Shown in pieces: positions 34,136 through 42,052 of a DNA stretch of 44,571 nt; positions within the stretch are counted from its first letter, which is position 1, and the number at the start of each line of letters is the position of its first letter. The DNA lies in contig JAZGEP010000054.1 of the NCBI GenBank assembly GCA_036478815.1, forward strand, positions 1-44,571, written 5' to 3'. Source of the DNA: DRLZ01 sp036478815. Lineage in GTDB: Bacteria; Pseudomonadota; Gammaproteobacteria; Methylococcales; DRLZ01. The position numbers and the translations under genes are program-made. The notes under the pieces were generated by a model. It searched no databases and was not told the origin of the DNA. It saw only the letters and a list, made by a program, of their open reading frames with translations.

Positions 34136-36613
34136 ATGCCTGATAAAAAAAATAATAAGCCAACAATCAATAAACCAGGTTCTCGAAAATCTGTGAGAGC
34201 AGCCAATAAACCCAAAACAACAAAATCTGCTACACCTCGGAAGAAAAAAACCACACCTGCTAAGAAAAAAACACTCGGCAGGCGTTCCAGCCGAGCAAAA
34301 AAATCGTTTAACAAAACCAGTGATTTTATGCGTGGTTTTAAGCGAACGCTGCTCGGATTGATTCTGTTTTTAAGCTTTTTGTTTGTAAGCTATATTGGCT
34401 ACCTGGATTTTAAAGTGAGGGAATCGTTTGCCCAGCAACAATGGTCTGTCCCTGCGAAAATTTATGCGCGTCCTGTTCAGGTAAAAGTAGGAGGCACGGT
34501 AACCAGTGCTCAAGTCATTGAAACGCTCAAAGAGTTGGGTTACAGGCATACTTCAACACCAGACACACCTGGGAGTTATATACAAGGCAATAGCGAACTG
34601 GTGATCAAAACCCGACCTTTTGGTTTTTGGGATGGCGCTGAACCATCGCGAGTAATCACCATGCGCTACTCCGGGTCAAGAGTTGTCAGCTTAAAATTAA
34701 AAGAGAGTCATCAGTCGCTAAATGAATATCGTATGGAACCGGTGGTGATAGGGCGGTTTTATCCGGCGTTAAAAGAAGATCGCGTACTGGTGAATTTAAA
34801 TGAAATCCCTCAATCATTCATTAACGGCCTGCTGGCAACAGAGGATCGGGATTTTTATCAACATCATGGTCTTTCTTTCAAAGCTATTGGGCGCGCAATA
34901 GTGGCAAATGCGCGTTCTGGTGGAATCGTTCAAGGTGGCAGCACGATTACCCAGCAACTGGTTAAAAATCTTTATCTGACCCCGGAGAGAACCTGGATCC
35001 GCAAAGCTAATGAAGCCATTCTGGCATTATTGCTGGAATTTCACTATAGCAAAGAGGAGATTCTTGAAAGCTATCTTAACGAAATCTATTTGGGACAAGA
35101 TGGCGCACGTGAGATTCATGGTGTTGGACTTGCCAGTCAGTTTTATTTCGGTAAGCCATTGTCAGAATTGAAATTACATGAAACTGCATTGCTGACAGGG
35201 ATCATCAAAGGACCTTCGGACTATAATCCACGCAGACATGCCGAGCGTGCATTGAAGCGGCGTAATCTTGTCTTGCAGCTGATGCACGATCAACAATTCA
35301 TTGATGCCGAACAGCGTGAAGTCGCACAGAAAACGCCACTGGATGTTATAGAGGCGAAACGTTATAGCTCCAGTCGCTATCCGGCATTTATGGAGTTGGT
35401 TAAACGAGAATTAGCAGGTGAATTTGATAAACAGACGCTGACTAGCGCTGGTTTGAATATCTTTACTACGCTTGATCTGCAAGTTCAAGCTGCGCTACAA
35501 GTATCCATTGAAAAAGGGATGACTGTCCTGGAAAAGCGTAAAAAAGTCTCTAAATTACAAACTGCAGCAGTGATTACCGACCGTCAAACAGGAGAAATTA
35601 CAGGGTTTGCTGGGGGGCGTGATCTACGTTTTGCGGGATTTAATCGTGCATTAAACGCAGTTCGTCCAATCGGGTCGTTGGTAAAACCGGCTGTTTATCT
35701 GAGTGCTCTGTCAATACCAGATCAATATACACTGATTACCTTGCTCAAAGACCAACCGATAAAATTGCGTGATCATCGTGGTAAAACCTGGCAACCACAA
35801 AACTATGATAAGGCAGTGCATGGCTATGTGCCTTTTCATGAAGGGTTGACTTTTTCATATAATCTGGCAACTGTTGATCTCGGTATGGAGCTAGGGTTGG
35901 GATATGTTGCCAAAACCTTACGCGCAATGGGCGTTTCTCGTGAAATAAAGCTGTATCCATCACTGTTGCTTGGCGCTCTGGAATTATCACCACTAGAAGT
36001 TGCACAAATGTATCAAACCATCGCAACGCAAGGTTTTTCGACGCCGTTGAGAGCGATTAAAGCCGTTACAGGAGATGACGGAACACTATTACATCAATAT
36101 TCATTAACCATGCGTCAAGTATTGGAACCCAGCCCGACGTATTTATTGAATACCAATTTACAGGAAGTGATGCAAATTGGTACAGGCAAATCGGCTGCTG
36201 CCAGACTGCCCAAGGGATTGATGGTTGCGGGTAAAACTGGAACAACAAATGGTCTGCGAGACAGTTGGTTTGCAGGATTCAGTGGTGATTACCTGGCTGT
36301 TTTTTGGGTTGGTAGGGATGATAACCTTCCGGCAAATTTAAGCGGATCTTCAGGCGCTCTTAACTTGTGGGCACGACTCATGCAGCGGATTGCTAAAAAA
36401 CCACTCTATTTAACGCCAACCAGTGCGATTGAACCGGTGTGGGTGGATACTGACAACTGGCGCAGGACAACCGCTTCCTGCGAACATGCCGTCCAATTCC
36501 CGTTTATTAAAGGTTCTGCGCCGACAGATATTTCACAATGTGGTGTGCGCAATTTTGATCCGATTGACACAATCGAACCAGTAAAATCCTGGTTTGAAGA
36601 ACTGTTTAGGTGA
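34136..36613 (+). CDS. mrcB: Penicillin-binding protein 1B (bifunctional transglycosylase/transpeptidase)
   Basis: Class A PBP that polymerises and cross-links peptidoglycan. From the ATG at 34136 the protein has a Lys/Arg-rich cytoplasmic tail, one membrane anchor (RTLLGLILFLSFLFVSYIGY) and a UB2H-like region that normally binds LpoB (SAQVIETLKELGYRHT). The GT51 domain follows (LLATEDRDFYQHHGLSFKAI, QGGSTITQQLVKNLYLT, LESYLNEIYLGQ), then the transpeptidase with SxxK (GSLVKP), SxN (SYNLA) and KTG (GKTGTTNGLRDSWFAG). All catalytic motifs are intact. The frame extends 17 codons upstream, but they lack family support. The family I2 element ends about 65 bp upstream. Confidence 0.95.
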   Translation: MPDKKNNKPTINKPGSRKSVRAANKPKTTKSATPRKKKTTPAKKKTLGRRSSRAKKSFNKTSDFMRGFKRTLLGLILFLSFLFVSYIGYLDFKVRESFAQQQWSVPAKIYARPVQVKVGGTVTSAQVIETLKELGYRHTSTPDTPGSYIQGNSELVIKTRPFGFWDGAEPSRVITMRYSGSRVVSLKLKESHQSLNEYRMEPVVIGRFYPALKEDRVLVNLNEIPQSFINGLLATEDRDFYQHHGLSFKAIGRAIVANARSGGIVQGGSTITQQLVKNLYLTPERTWIRKANEAILALLLEFHYSKEEILESYLNEIYLGQDGAREIHGVGLASQFYFGKPLSELKLHETALLTGIIKGPSDYNPRRHAERALKRRNLVLQLMHDQQFIDAEQREVAQKTPLDVIEAKRYSSSRYPAFMELVKRELAGEFDKQTLTSAGLNIFTTLDLQVQAALQVSIEKGMTVLEKRKKVSKLQTAAVITDRQTGEITGFAGGRDLRFAGFNRALNAVRPIGSLVKPAVYLSALSIPDQYTLITLLKDQPIKLRDHRGKTWQPQNYDKAVHGYVPFHEGLTFSYNLATVDLGMELGLGYVAKTLRAMGVSREIKLYPSLLLGALELSPLEVAQMYQTIATQGFSTPLRAIKAVTGDDGTLLHQYSLTMRQVLEPSPTYLLNTNLQEVMQIGTGKSAAARLPKGLMVAGKTGTTNGLRDSWFAGFSGDYLAVFWVGRDDNLPANLSGSSGALNLWARLMQRIAKKPLYLTPTSAIEPVWVDTDNWRRTTASCEHAVQFPFIKGSAPTDISQCGVRNFDPIDTIEPVKSWFEELFR

Positions 36614-36631
36614 ATAACGAATATTCCACTA

Positions 36632-36654
36632 ATAATTTTCGTGCACGTTTCTTA
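36632..36654. repeat. Family D right-end fragment
   Basis: AATTTTCGTGCACGTTTCTTA matches the right terminus of D1 and the element at 41099-41260. It abuts C2, sharing the TTA. It is a 23 bp scar rather than an element. Confidence 0.6.
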
Positions 36655-36818
36655 TGGTGGTTTGACGGAATAAAGTTACCAAGATTGCGCAGGATTTTTG
36701 TTTCTGACCAACGCAATCTCAAGAGGCACATAGTCATTCTACGTAACGATTGAGATTGCGTTGGTCAGGAGCAAAAAGACCAGCAAGGTTGGTAACTTTG
36801 TTTCGTCAAACCACCTAA
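36653..36818. repeat. Family C palindromic element, copy C2
   Basis: The element runs from TATGGTGGTTTGACGGAATA to TTTCGTCAAACCACCTAA, with the interior inverted relative to C1. ATTGCGCAGGATTTTTGTTT and core GAGGCACATAGT-CATT-CTACGTAACG are visible. It lies 40 bp after the mrcB stop. Confidence 0.92.
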
Positions 36819-36975
36819 GTACTCGTGCATAAGTATTTTAACAATTTTACGCAGGATTTTTATCATATTCAAGGCGTACAAACAGGCACATAGTGAGCTA
36901 TGTAACTGTTTATGCAACGCTGAAGATGATAAAAAAGACAAGTAAAATGTTAAAATAATTATGGTCGAGTACTTA
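36815..36975. repeat. Palindromic element, family F
   Basis: The arms TAAGTACTCGTGCATAAGTA and AATTATGGTCGAGTACTTA flank the element. The inner ACGCAGGATTTTTATCATAT and core GGCACATAGT-GA-GCTATGTAACTG match the common plan. The leading TAA is shared with the end of C2. Confidence 0.85.
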
Positions 36976-37059
36976 TCTACAGATTCCTTGTGTTGAGAGT
37001 ATTATGCTACCCTGTGCTCCAAGACATGCGCAGATACAACGGTGAAGGAGCTAATACAG

Positions 37060-37608
37060 ATGGATTTGGAAACAAGTTATTCAGAGATCATAACAGCAAT
37101 TGGCGAAGATGTATTTCGTGAAGGCTTAGTGGATACCCCTAAACGTGCGGCGACTGCATTCAAATTTTTGACTCAAGGGTATAACCAGAGTCTTGAAGAA
37201 GTTCTCAATGATGCTGTTTTTGACGTTGATACAGAGGATATGGTTATCGTCAAAGATATTGAATTATATTCGATGTGTGAACATCATTTACTACCATTTA
37301 TTGGTAAATGCCATGTTGGTTATTTACCCACCGGAAAAGTCATGGGGCTATCCAAAGTCGCCAGAATTATTGACATGTACGCCCGCCGGCTGCAAATACA
37401 GGAAAGATTGACCAAAGAAATCGCCACTGCAATCCAGACTGCAATCAACCCACGTGGAGTTGCAATTGTTATCGAAGCACAGCATTTGTGCATGATGATG
37501 CGTGGTGTAGAAAAGCAGAATTCAGTGATGACCACATCCAGCATGTTAGGCGTGTTTCGCGCTGATTACAGTACGCGTAATGAGTTTCTCAAATTGATTA
37601 GTCGTTAA
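37060..37608 (+). CDS. folE: GTP cyclohydrolase I
   Basis: FolE converts GTP to 7,8-dihydroneopterin triphosphate, the entry to folate and tetrahydrobiopterin-type pterins. It shows EDVFREGLVDTPKRAATAF, the zinc site in ELYSMCEHHLLPFIGKCHVG, the catalytic YLPTGKVMGLSKVARIIDMY, and the second Cys plus Gly loop in EAQHLCMMMRGVEKQNSVM. I start at the ATG at 37060, placed nine bases after an AAGGAG, rather than the GTG at 37042. The TAA stop is the first triplet of the TTAAGGAGCG end of repeat B4. In bacteria with H4MPT a folE-type reaction may also feed that pathway, but nothing here ties it to the gene at 43.1 kb. Confidence 0.95.
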   Translation: MDLETSYSEIITAIGEDVFREGLVDTPKRAATAFKFLTQGYNQSLEEVLNDAVFDVDTEDMVIVKDIELYSMCEHHLLPFIGKCHVGYLPTGKVMGLSKVARIIDMYARRLQIQERLTKEIATAIQTAINPRGVAIVIEAQHLCMMMRGVEKQNSVMTTSSMLGVFRADYSTRNEFLKLISR

Positions 37609-37750
37609 GGAGCGAGGATTTAATAACTTCCATGTTTTGACTTGCCTTTTGGCTCCACAGAAGCGCTAATAAAATAGTTTCATAGTCTGTGCTATGCGCT
37701 TGTTTTATTAGCACTCTTAGCTCAAGTTTGCCGTTTTCATCTCACAAATC
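37605..37750. repeat. Partial family B element, copy B4, overlapping the folE stop
   Basis: The left arm TTAAGGAGCGAGGATTTAAT continues through ACTTGCCTTTTGGCTCCACA to core AGCGCATAGCACAGACTATG (minus strand). The right arm decays after about 37730 and the terminal CCTCACTCCTTA is missing. The folE stop codon (37606-37608) is part of the TTAAGG end. Confidence 0.8.
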
Positions 37751-37793
37751 GCCGTAAGTCATTGATATTGACTTCCCGTAAAAATATTTAATT

Positions 37794-37823
37794 AAAAAAA
37801 CAATCGCTTGAAAATCACAAGCG
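37794..37823 (-). terminator. Rho-independent terminator of the pseudogene at 37815-38192
   Basis: On the minus strand CGCTTG-TGATTTT-CAAGCG is followed within 4 bases by a run of seven T. The stem includes the stop codon of the broken gene, so the unit once was a complete transcription unit. Confidence 0.6.
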
Positions 37824-38192
37824 CTTTGTAGTGCCATAATATACATCCGATCCATTGGTTTCCGCGATTTGAGCCTCCACAGTAACCGCATATTTAGTCA
37901 TCGCACTTCTATCAAAAGTCGCAGCACTATGCGTCACGCCTGCTGGCCAAGCAGAGAGAACCTGTTAACCAATCATCCAGTTGCTATGTTGAGGTTGTAT
38001 CCGAGTGCTGGTTGCAATGTCGTTAGCTTCATCAACAATGCCCATTAACTCGTCGAGTAGTTCTTTGTCGCTTTCGATGGCTCTGGATGTAACTTCGCTG
38101 GGTAGTATGGTTTCCGTAGCATAGGAGATGTTAGCAATGGTTATTAATATCGATCCCACAAGCAGGAGCTGATATCAACTAGCTTTAGTCAT
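37815..38192 (-). pseudogene. Small exported-protein gene with two in-frame stop codons
   Basis: Read in one frame from an ATG at 38192, the 126 codons give MTKAS-stop-YQLLLVGSILITIANISYA, a convincing signal peptide. The predicted mature part is ETILPSEVTSRAIESDKELL..., a second stop (TAA) after NWMIG, then QVLSAWPAGVTHSAATFDRS and ...DVYYGTTKRL before the final TGA. The only open piece over 60 codons is 37965-38159. Frame and style continue across both stops, so this looks like a recently killed secreted protein with nonsense mutations (TGA, TAA). Its family is not recognised. The terminator at its end is intact. Confidence 0.6.
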
Positions 38193-38218
38193 GGTTTGCT
38201 ATCTGGGTAAGATTGGAA

Positions 38219-38328
38219 CTTCGGAGCGAGGATTTAAAATGAGTTGTTCTACGCAACGATTGAGATGGTTTCGTCAGGAGCAAAAAGACCAGCCAGGATG
38301 TTCAAGAAAGTTCATGCACGTTCCTTAA
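38219..38328. repeat. Chimeric repeat: family B end joined to a family D half
   Basis: It begins TTCGGAGCGAGGATTTAAAA (family B left end). It continues TTCTACGCAACGATTGAGAT, CAGGAGCAAAAAGACCAGCC and ends TTCATGCACGTTCCTTAA, which is the inverse of the left half of D1. The centre-left half is deleted, leaving two non-complementary ends. Confidence 0.75.
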
Positions 38329-38625
38329 TGTCAAGTAACTATTCACGTTGACTTGTTCAATATTTATGTTGTATATGTGTGATTAACTAAACTTTTGGAG
38401 TTCTACCGTGTTGTTGCCTGCTTGAGAAATCTGCGGCTTGAACTATTTTTGACTGATCTCGTTAGCCCGTCAAGTTGTCTGTGTCTTTATGTGTATTTTC
38501 AGTTTTATAATAGCATCAGTTAGGCTCAGGTATAACTTTTCGTGAACTTGCGCAAGGTGGGGGAAATGACACCCGGAAAAACTTGGTAGTGATCAGAACG
38601 GAAATATGAATTAAGGAGAAACACA
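38329..38625. other. Leader region of the subtilisin-like gene
   Basis: No gene or repeat family is recognised in these 300 bp. The S8 gene's promoter should be here; I could not fix one. A strong ribosome site (AAGGAG) ends the stretch, 7 bp before the ATG. Confidence 0.4.
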
Positions 38626-39816
38626 ATGGATAATTTTGAATACATCGTTCTTCGACATGAGAATCCCTTTGTGCCTGAATCTGCAAGTGTTGGTTCAGAG
38701 TTATTGGGGGCAGGCCCAAGAGCGCCTGGATCCTCTGGTAACCCAGGATCATTGGAGCTGGAGAAAATGGCACTGAGTAAGAAAGATAAGGACGATCTTA
38801 GACGGGATCCGAGAACCCGGGCTATCGCAGTGCCGATGCCTTTGCGACTTCATGAACCGGTAGAGGCAAATCTTACTGTGTCGGCTACCACTACAACTTG
38901 GGGTGTTGATGCGGTCGGTGCCGTCAATTCAAGCTTTGATGGTAGTAATATTGTTGTTTGTGTATTGGATACTGGAATCGACCCTGGTCATGCTGCGTTC
39001 AATGGTGTGGACATCGTGCAAAAAAACTTTACCACTGAGGGTGATAATGATAACCATGGTCATGGAACTCACTGCGCGGGGACCATTTTTGGACAGGATG
39101 TAGATGGTCTTCGCATCGGTGTTGCTCGTAACATCAAAAAGGCCCTGATTGGTAAAGTTCTGGGAGAAGGCGGGGGCTCGTCCGCTACCTTGGCGAGTGC
39201 TATCAACTGGGCAGCTGAACAAGGAGCGCATGTCGTTTCAATGTCTCTGGGGATCGATTTCCCCGGATTCGTGCAACAACTTCAAGGATCCGGTATGGAT
39301 ATACGGCCAGCAACATCGATTGCACTTGAGCAATATCGGGCCAACATCAATCTATTCACCCAATTGGCCGATTTCTTGCTCGCGCGCAATGCGTTTGCTC
39401 AGGGAACAGTTGTGGTCGCCGCTTCGGGTAACGAAAGCAATCGCCCTGCATTCGAAATTGCGGCTGCACCGCCGTCTGCAGGCACTGGGATTATTTCGGT
39501 TGGTGCATTGAGCGAGGGAAACGCTGGCTTTGGCGTTGCCGGATTTTCCAATACTCAATGCAATGTCTCTGCACCGGGTGTGAATATCGTCTCCGCCAAG
39601 TTAGGTGGAGGCCTGGTTGGAATGAGTGGTACAAGTATGGCAACTCCTCACGTGGCTGGTGTTGCTACGTTATGGGCACAAAAACAATTTTCTGAGAATG
39701 GTCAGGTATCGGGCGAAAATCTAGCTGCCAATATCCTCGCTTCAGCAATCCGTACACCATTGGCTGCTGGTCTGGAAATGGATGATGTTGGCAATGGGAT
39801 TGTACAAGCGCCGTAA
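38626..39816 (+). CDS. Subtilisin-like serine peptidase (S8 family)
   Basis: The 396-residue protease has the full catalytic set: Asp115 in VVCVLDTGIDPGH, His146 in HGHGTHCAGT, Ser337 in GMSGTSMATPHVAG, and the oxyanion Asn269 in VVAASGNES. The first ~85 residues are polar with KKDKDDLRRDPRTRAI and could be a propeptide; there is no obvious Sec signal peptide, so location is open. An insertion between about 210 and 255 (FPGFVQQLQ...LFTQLADFLLA) is longer than in classic subtilisins. By eye the gene is more GC-rich than its neighbours, which suggests transfer. After the TAA the same frame stays open for 29 more codons (to 39906), possibly a truncated C terminus. Confidence 0.92.
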   Translation: MDNFEYIVLRHENPFVPESASVGSELLGAGPRAPGSSGNPGSLELEKMALSKKDKDDLRRDPRTRAIAVPMPLRLHEPVEANLTVSATTTTWGVDAVGAVNSSFDGSNIVVCVLDTGIDPGHAAFNGVDIVQKNFTTEGDNDNHGHGTHCAGTIFGQDVDGLRIGVARNIKKALIGKVLGEGGGSSATLASAINWAAEQGAHVVSMSLGIDFPGFVQQLQGSGMDIRPATSIALEQYRANINLFTQLADFLLARNAFAQGTVVVAASGNESNRPAFEIAAAPPSAGTGIISVGALSEGNAGFGVAGFSNTQCNVSAPGVNIVSAKLGGGLVGMSGTSMATPHVAGVATLWAQKQFSENGQVSGENLAANILASAIRTPLAAGLEMDDVGNGIVQAP

Positions 39817-40076
39817 ATTGTTACTCTGAATGATTTGGTTTCTATGATCCGAGGGCTGGCAGTAAAAGCACAGGGTCTTGTGCCGACTTTCTGCACACAG
39901 GATTAAATGTTTATATCTCTCAGTAAGAATTAGGTGTCAGTCATTGAAGAATTCTCGATGCAATGCTGGCACCCATTCTTATCATTGAACTTGATATTCA
40001 TTTCCCTTCTATCTTTACTTGATCTGTAAACGATAGGGGATCACCTTTTTTGTCCCTCAAGAACGAGGAGTCAAGA

Positions 40077-40742
40077 ATGAAGCAAGGAGTAAAATCAATT
40101 TTTATTATTTCCCTTTTGATGAACGTCCTGATAACGATTCCTGCATTAATATTGCTGATGTATAGTTCAGGCATACAATATCATCTCTACCAAAACATAT
40201 TGGCGCCTAAGTTAGGGCGTCCCGAAATTGCATTCATCGGTGATTCTATAACAAGAGACGGTGGTATTTGGGCATTTAAAATAGGTGAATATAATTTCAA
40301 TACATGGAATTTTGGACACGGTGGATTAACCACACGACAATTGCGTCTTTATGGTAAAAGAGTTGCTAATCTTCGTCCAAAAGTTGCGTTCGTTATGGCT
40401 GGTATTAATGATGAAGATAAGAGCCTTGCAGGAGCGCATTTATCATTTGGATACTACGTAGAAATTTTGGATAAACTACAAGAGTTTGGAGTTGAACCCA
40501 TCATTCAGTTGACTTTATATCGGGAAGAAGAACAATTTGTAGAGTTTGTAGAGACACTTAATAATAAATTGCGTGAATATGCTGCTGAACACAACTTATC
40601 TGTTATCGACTTAAATCCACTTCTTTGTCCAAGTCAATCATTACTTCCAAAATATTCTCGAGATGGGACTCACCTCACTAAAGCTGCATATAAAATCTGG
40701 TCTAAAGAAATCAGAAAAACACTAAACAATAAAAATCTCTGA
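40077..40742 (+). CDS. SGNH/GDSL-family hydrolase with N-terminal membrane anchor
   Basis: A 221-residue protein with one N-terminal hydrophobic helix (SIFIISLLMNVLITIPALIL), so probably facing the periplasm. SGNH blocks are seen: block I IAFIGDSITR with nucleophile Ser, block II Gly in HGGLTTRQL, block III AGIND, and block V DGTHLTKAAY with the Asp-x-x-His pair. The reaction is likely ester hydrolysis or glycan deacetylation; the substrate is unknown. I start at ATG 40077 behind GAGGAG rather than the TTG at 40050. Confidence 0.88.
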   Translation: MKQGVKSIFIISLLMNVLITIPALILLMYSSGIQYHLYQNILAPKLGRPEIAFIGDSITRDGGIWAFKIGEYNFNTWNFGHGGLTTRQLRLYGKRVANLRPKVAFVMAGINDEDKSLAGAHLSFGYYVEILDKLQEFGVEPIIQLTLYREEEQFVEFVETLNNKLREYAAEHNLSVIDLNPLLCPSQSLLPKYSRDGTHLTKAAYKIWSKEIRKTLNNKNL

Positions 40743-41098
40743 CAAACAGAATATTTATGGTCAGTGAAGTGAAAAGAGTGTCTTGCAATAATGTAATTTC
40801 AGAATCACAGAATCAAATGTTAGATTGCAAGACTTGGCAGTATTAGGGCCAGACTCGATTGAAAATAAAGTTATAAAATAATTATCTCTCTCGTGCGCCT
40901 AGCAGCTAACCACTTCTCAGCTCCCTATACCCGGCAATATCACATTGAAAGACTACTAGTGAGACATGGGGGTTAGGGCCATCTGTCCTGCTATGAATTG
41001 TTTGTAACTCAGTTCCATGTATTTTTGATTAAAGTTTCCACATCCTTTGCCGACATCTATAAAGTATCCGTAGGAATTTTTCTTTATGAATTATTGTA
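40743..41098. other. Spacer with an inverted repeat and a recurring 28-bp segment
   Basis: GTCTTGCAAT (near 40780) and ATTGCAAGAC (near 40826) form a stem after the SGNH gene and may end its transcript, though no T run follows. Bases 40933-40960 (CAATATCACATTGAAAGACT, ACTAGT) repeat the segment at 12473-12500. No gene is supported. Confidence 0.45.
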
Positions 41099-41260
41099 TA
41101 GGAACGTGCACAAAATCACTTGGTCAACAGGTATAGAATTTTTGTCTGTCTTCAAGGTACAGCGAAGGGCGCATAGCGAGCTATTCAACCGTAGCTGCAA
41201 CGCGGAAGACGGATAAAAAGACAAGTCAGTTGACCAAGTGATTTCGTGCACGTTCCTTAG
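41099..41260. repeat. Family D palindromic element, copy D4
   Basis: The element runs from TAGGAACGTGCACAAAATCA to TGATTTCGTGCACGTTCCTTA. The inner arms TCTGTCTTCAAGGTACAGCG and GCAACGCGGAAGACGGATAA pair. The core is GGGCGCATAGC-GA-GCTATTCAACCG. The outer arm CACTTGGTCAAC matches the interrupted element at 17309-17649. Confidence 0.9.
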
Positions 41261-41419
41261 GATACTAACGTGGGGTTTCATATAGAAATATTCGCATATT
41301 CTGCGACAAAACGCCTTTAAAATTTCTGTTTTCATATAACAGGCGTTGTTTGCAAATAGTTGCTTTGAAATGTATGTTTTTTTTCGTAGTGTTTTTGATG
41401 TGTGTCAGGAGAGTCAGGA

Positions 41420-41902
41420 ATGAATCAAAGAGCTGAACAAGGCTTTACTTTAATTGAATTGGTAATAGCAATGGCTATTATGTCAATATTAACGCTGATT
41501 GCCGTACCCAGTTATCAGGAACACCTGCAAAAAACACGGATTGCTATGGCAAAAGCTGATTTAATGGAACTTGCAGGTTATTTAGAGCGTCAGCGTACTG
41601 TAAATGCTTGTTATAACGGTAGTGCTTGCGATAAGACCAAGACAACTGGGGCAACCCCATTGATTGCAAATCAGAGTTCATCCATTCTTGCTATGCTCTC
41701 GGATGAAACAGCCAAGTATTATGATGTCACACTCGAGGTTTTAACCAATTCCACATATACGCTAAGGGCAACACCAGACACCAGTACTCCACAAGATGGT
41801 ACTGGATATCTTGAGGTATTGCATACGGGGCAACAACGTTGGGATAAAAATGATGATGATGATACTGGGGATACTAATGAGGGGAATTGGAAACGTAAAT
41901 AG
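41420..41902 (+). CDS. pilE: Type IV pilin (PilE-like)
   Basis: A 160-residue prepilin with a short leader and the PilD cleavage/methylation site GFTLIELVIAMAIMSILTLI (Gly, Phe+1, Glu+5 of the mature protein), followed by the alpha-1 spine AVPSYQEHLQKTRIAMAKAD. A possible disulfide pair (C-YNGSA-C) lies in the mid-region, and the tail GQQRWDKNDDDDTGD is unusually acidic; PilE-type minor pilins commonly have a TGQQRWD-like end. The usual partners fimT, pilV, pilW, pilX and pilY1 are not nearby. The start at 41420 removes six unlikely N-terminal residues. Confidence 0.88.
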   Translation: MNQRAEQGFTLIELVIAMAIMSILTLIAVPSYQEHLQKTRIAMAKADLMELAGYLERQRTVNACYNGSACDKTKTTGATPLIANQSSSILAMLSDETAKYYDVTLEVLTNSTYTLRATPDTSTPQDGTGYLEVLHTGQQRWDKNDDDDTGDTNEGNWKRK

Positions 41903-42000
41903 AGCCTGAAAGGTTAATTGTTTTAAAAAAAGGGAGTGGGGAATTGATAGGTGGTGATATGAAATTCTCACTCCTGAATCACTTATAAAATGACCACTAC

Positions 42001-42035
42001 CAAAAAAGGGTTTCGTTTTACGAAACCCTTTTTTG
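42001..42035. terminator. Bidirectional intrinsic terminator between pilE and the DUF533 gene
   Basis: AAAAAAGGGTTTCG-TTTTA-CGAAACCCTTTTTT forms a 14 bp stem with A and T runs on both sides. It ends pilE on the plus strand and the DUF533 gene on the minus strand. It is the clearest classical terminator in the window. Confidence 0.9.
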
Positions 42036-42052
42036 GTTATTGGCATTAAAGT

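Noticed and set aside
39847..39906. Small ORF after the subtilisin gene (MIRGLAVKAQGLVPTFCTQD)
   Set aside because: Twenty codons without a ribosome site, in the same frame as the protease; more likely an old C terminus or chance.
41084..41335. Minus-strand frame of 83 codons
   Set aside because: Passes through family D element D4; only about 25 codons are unique sequence.
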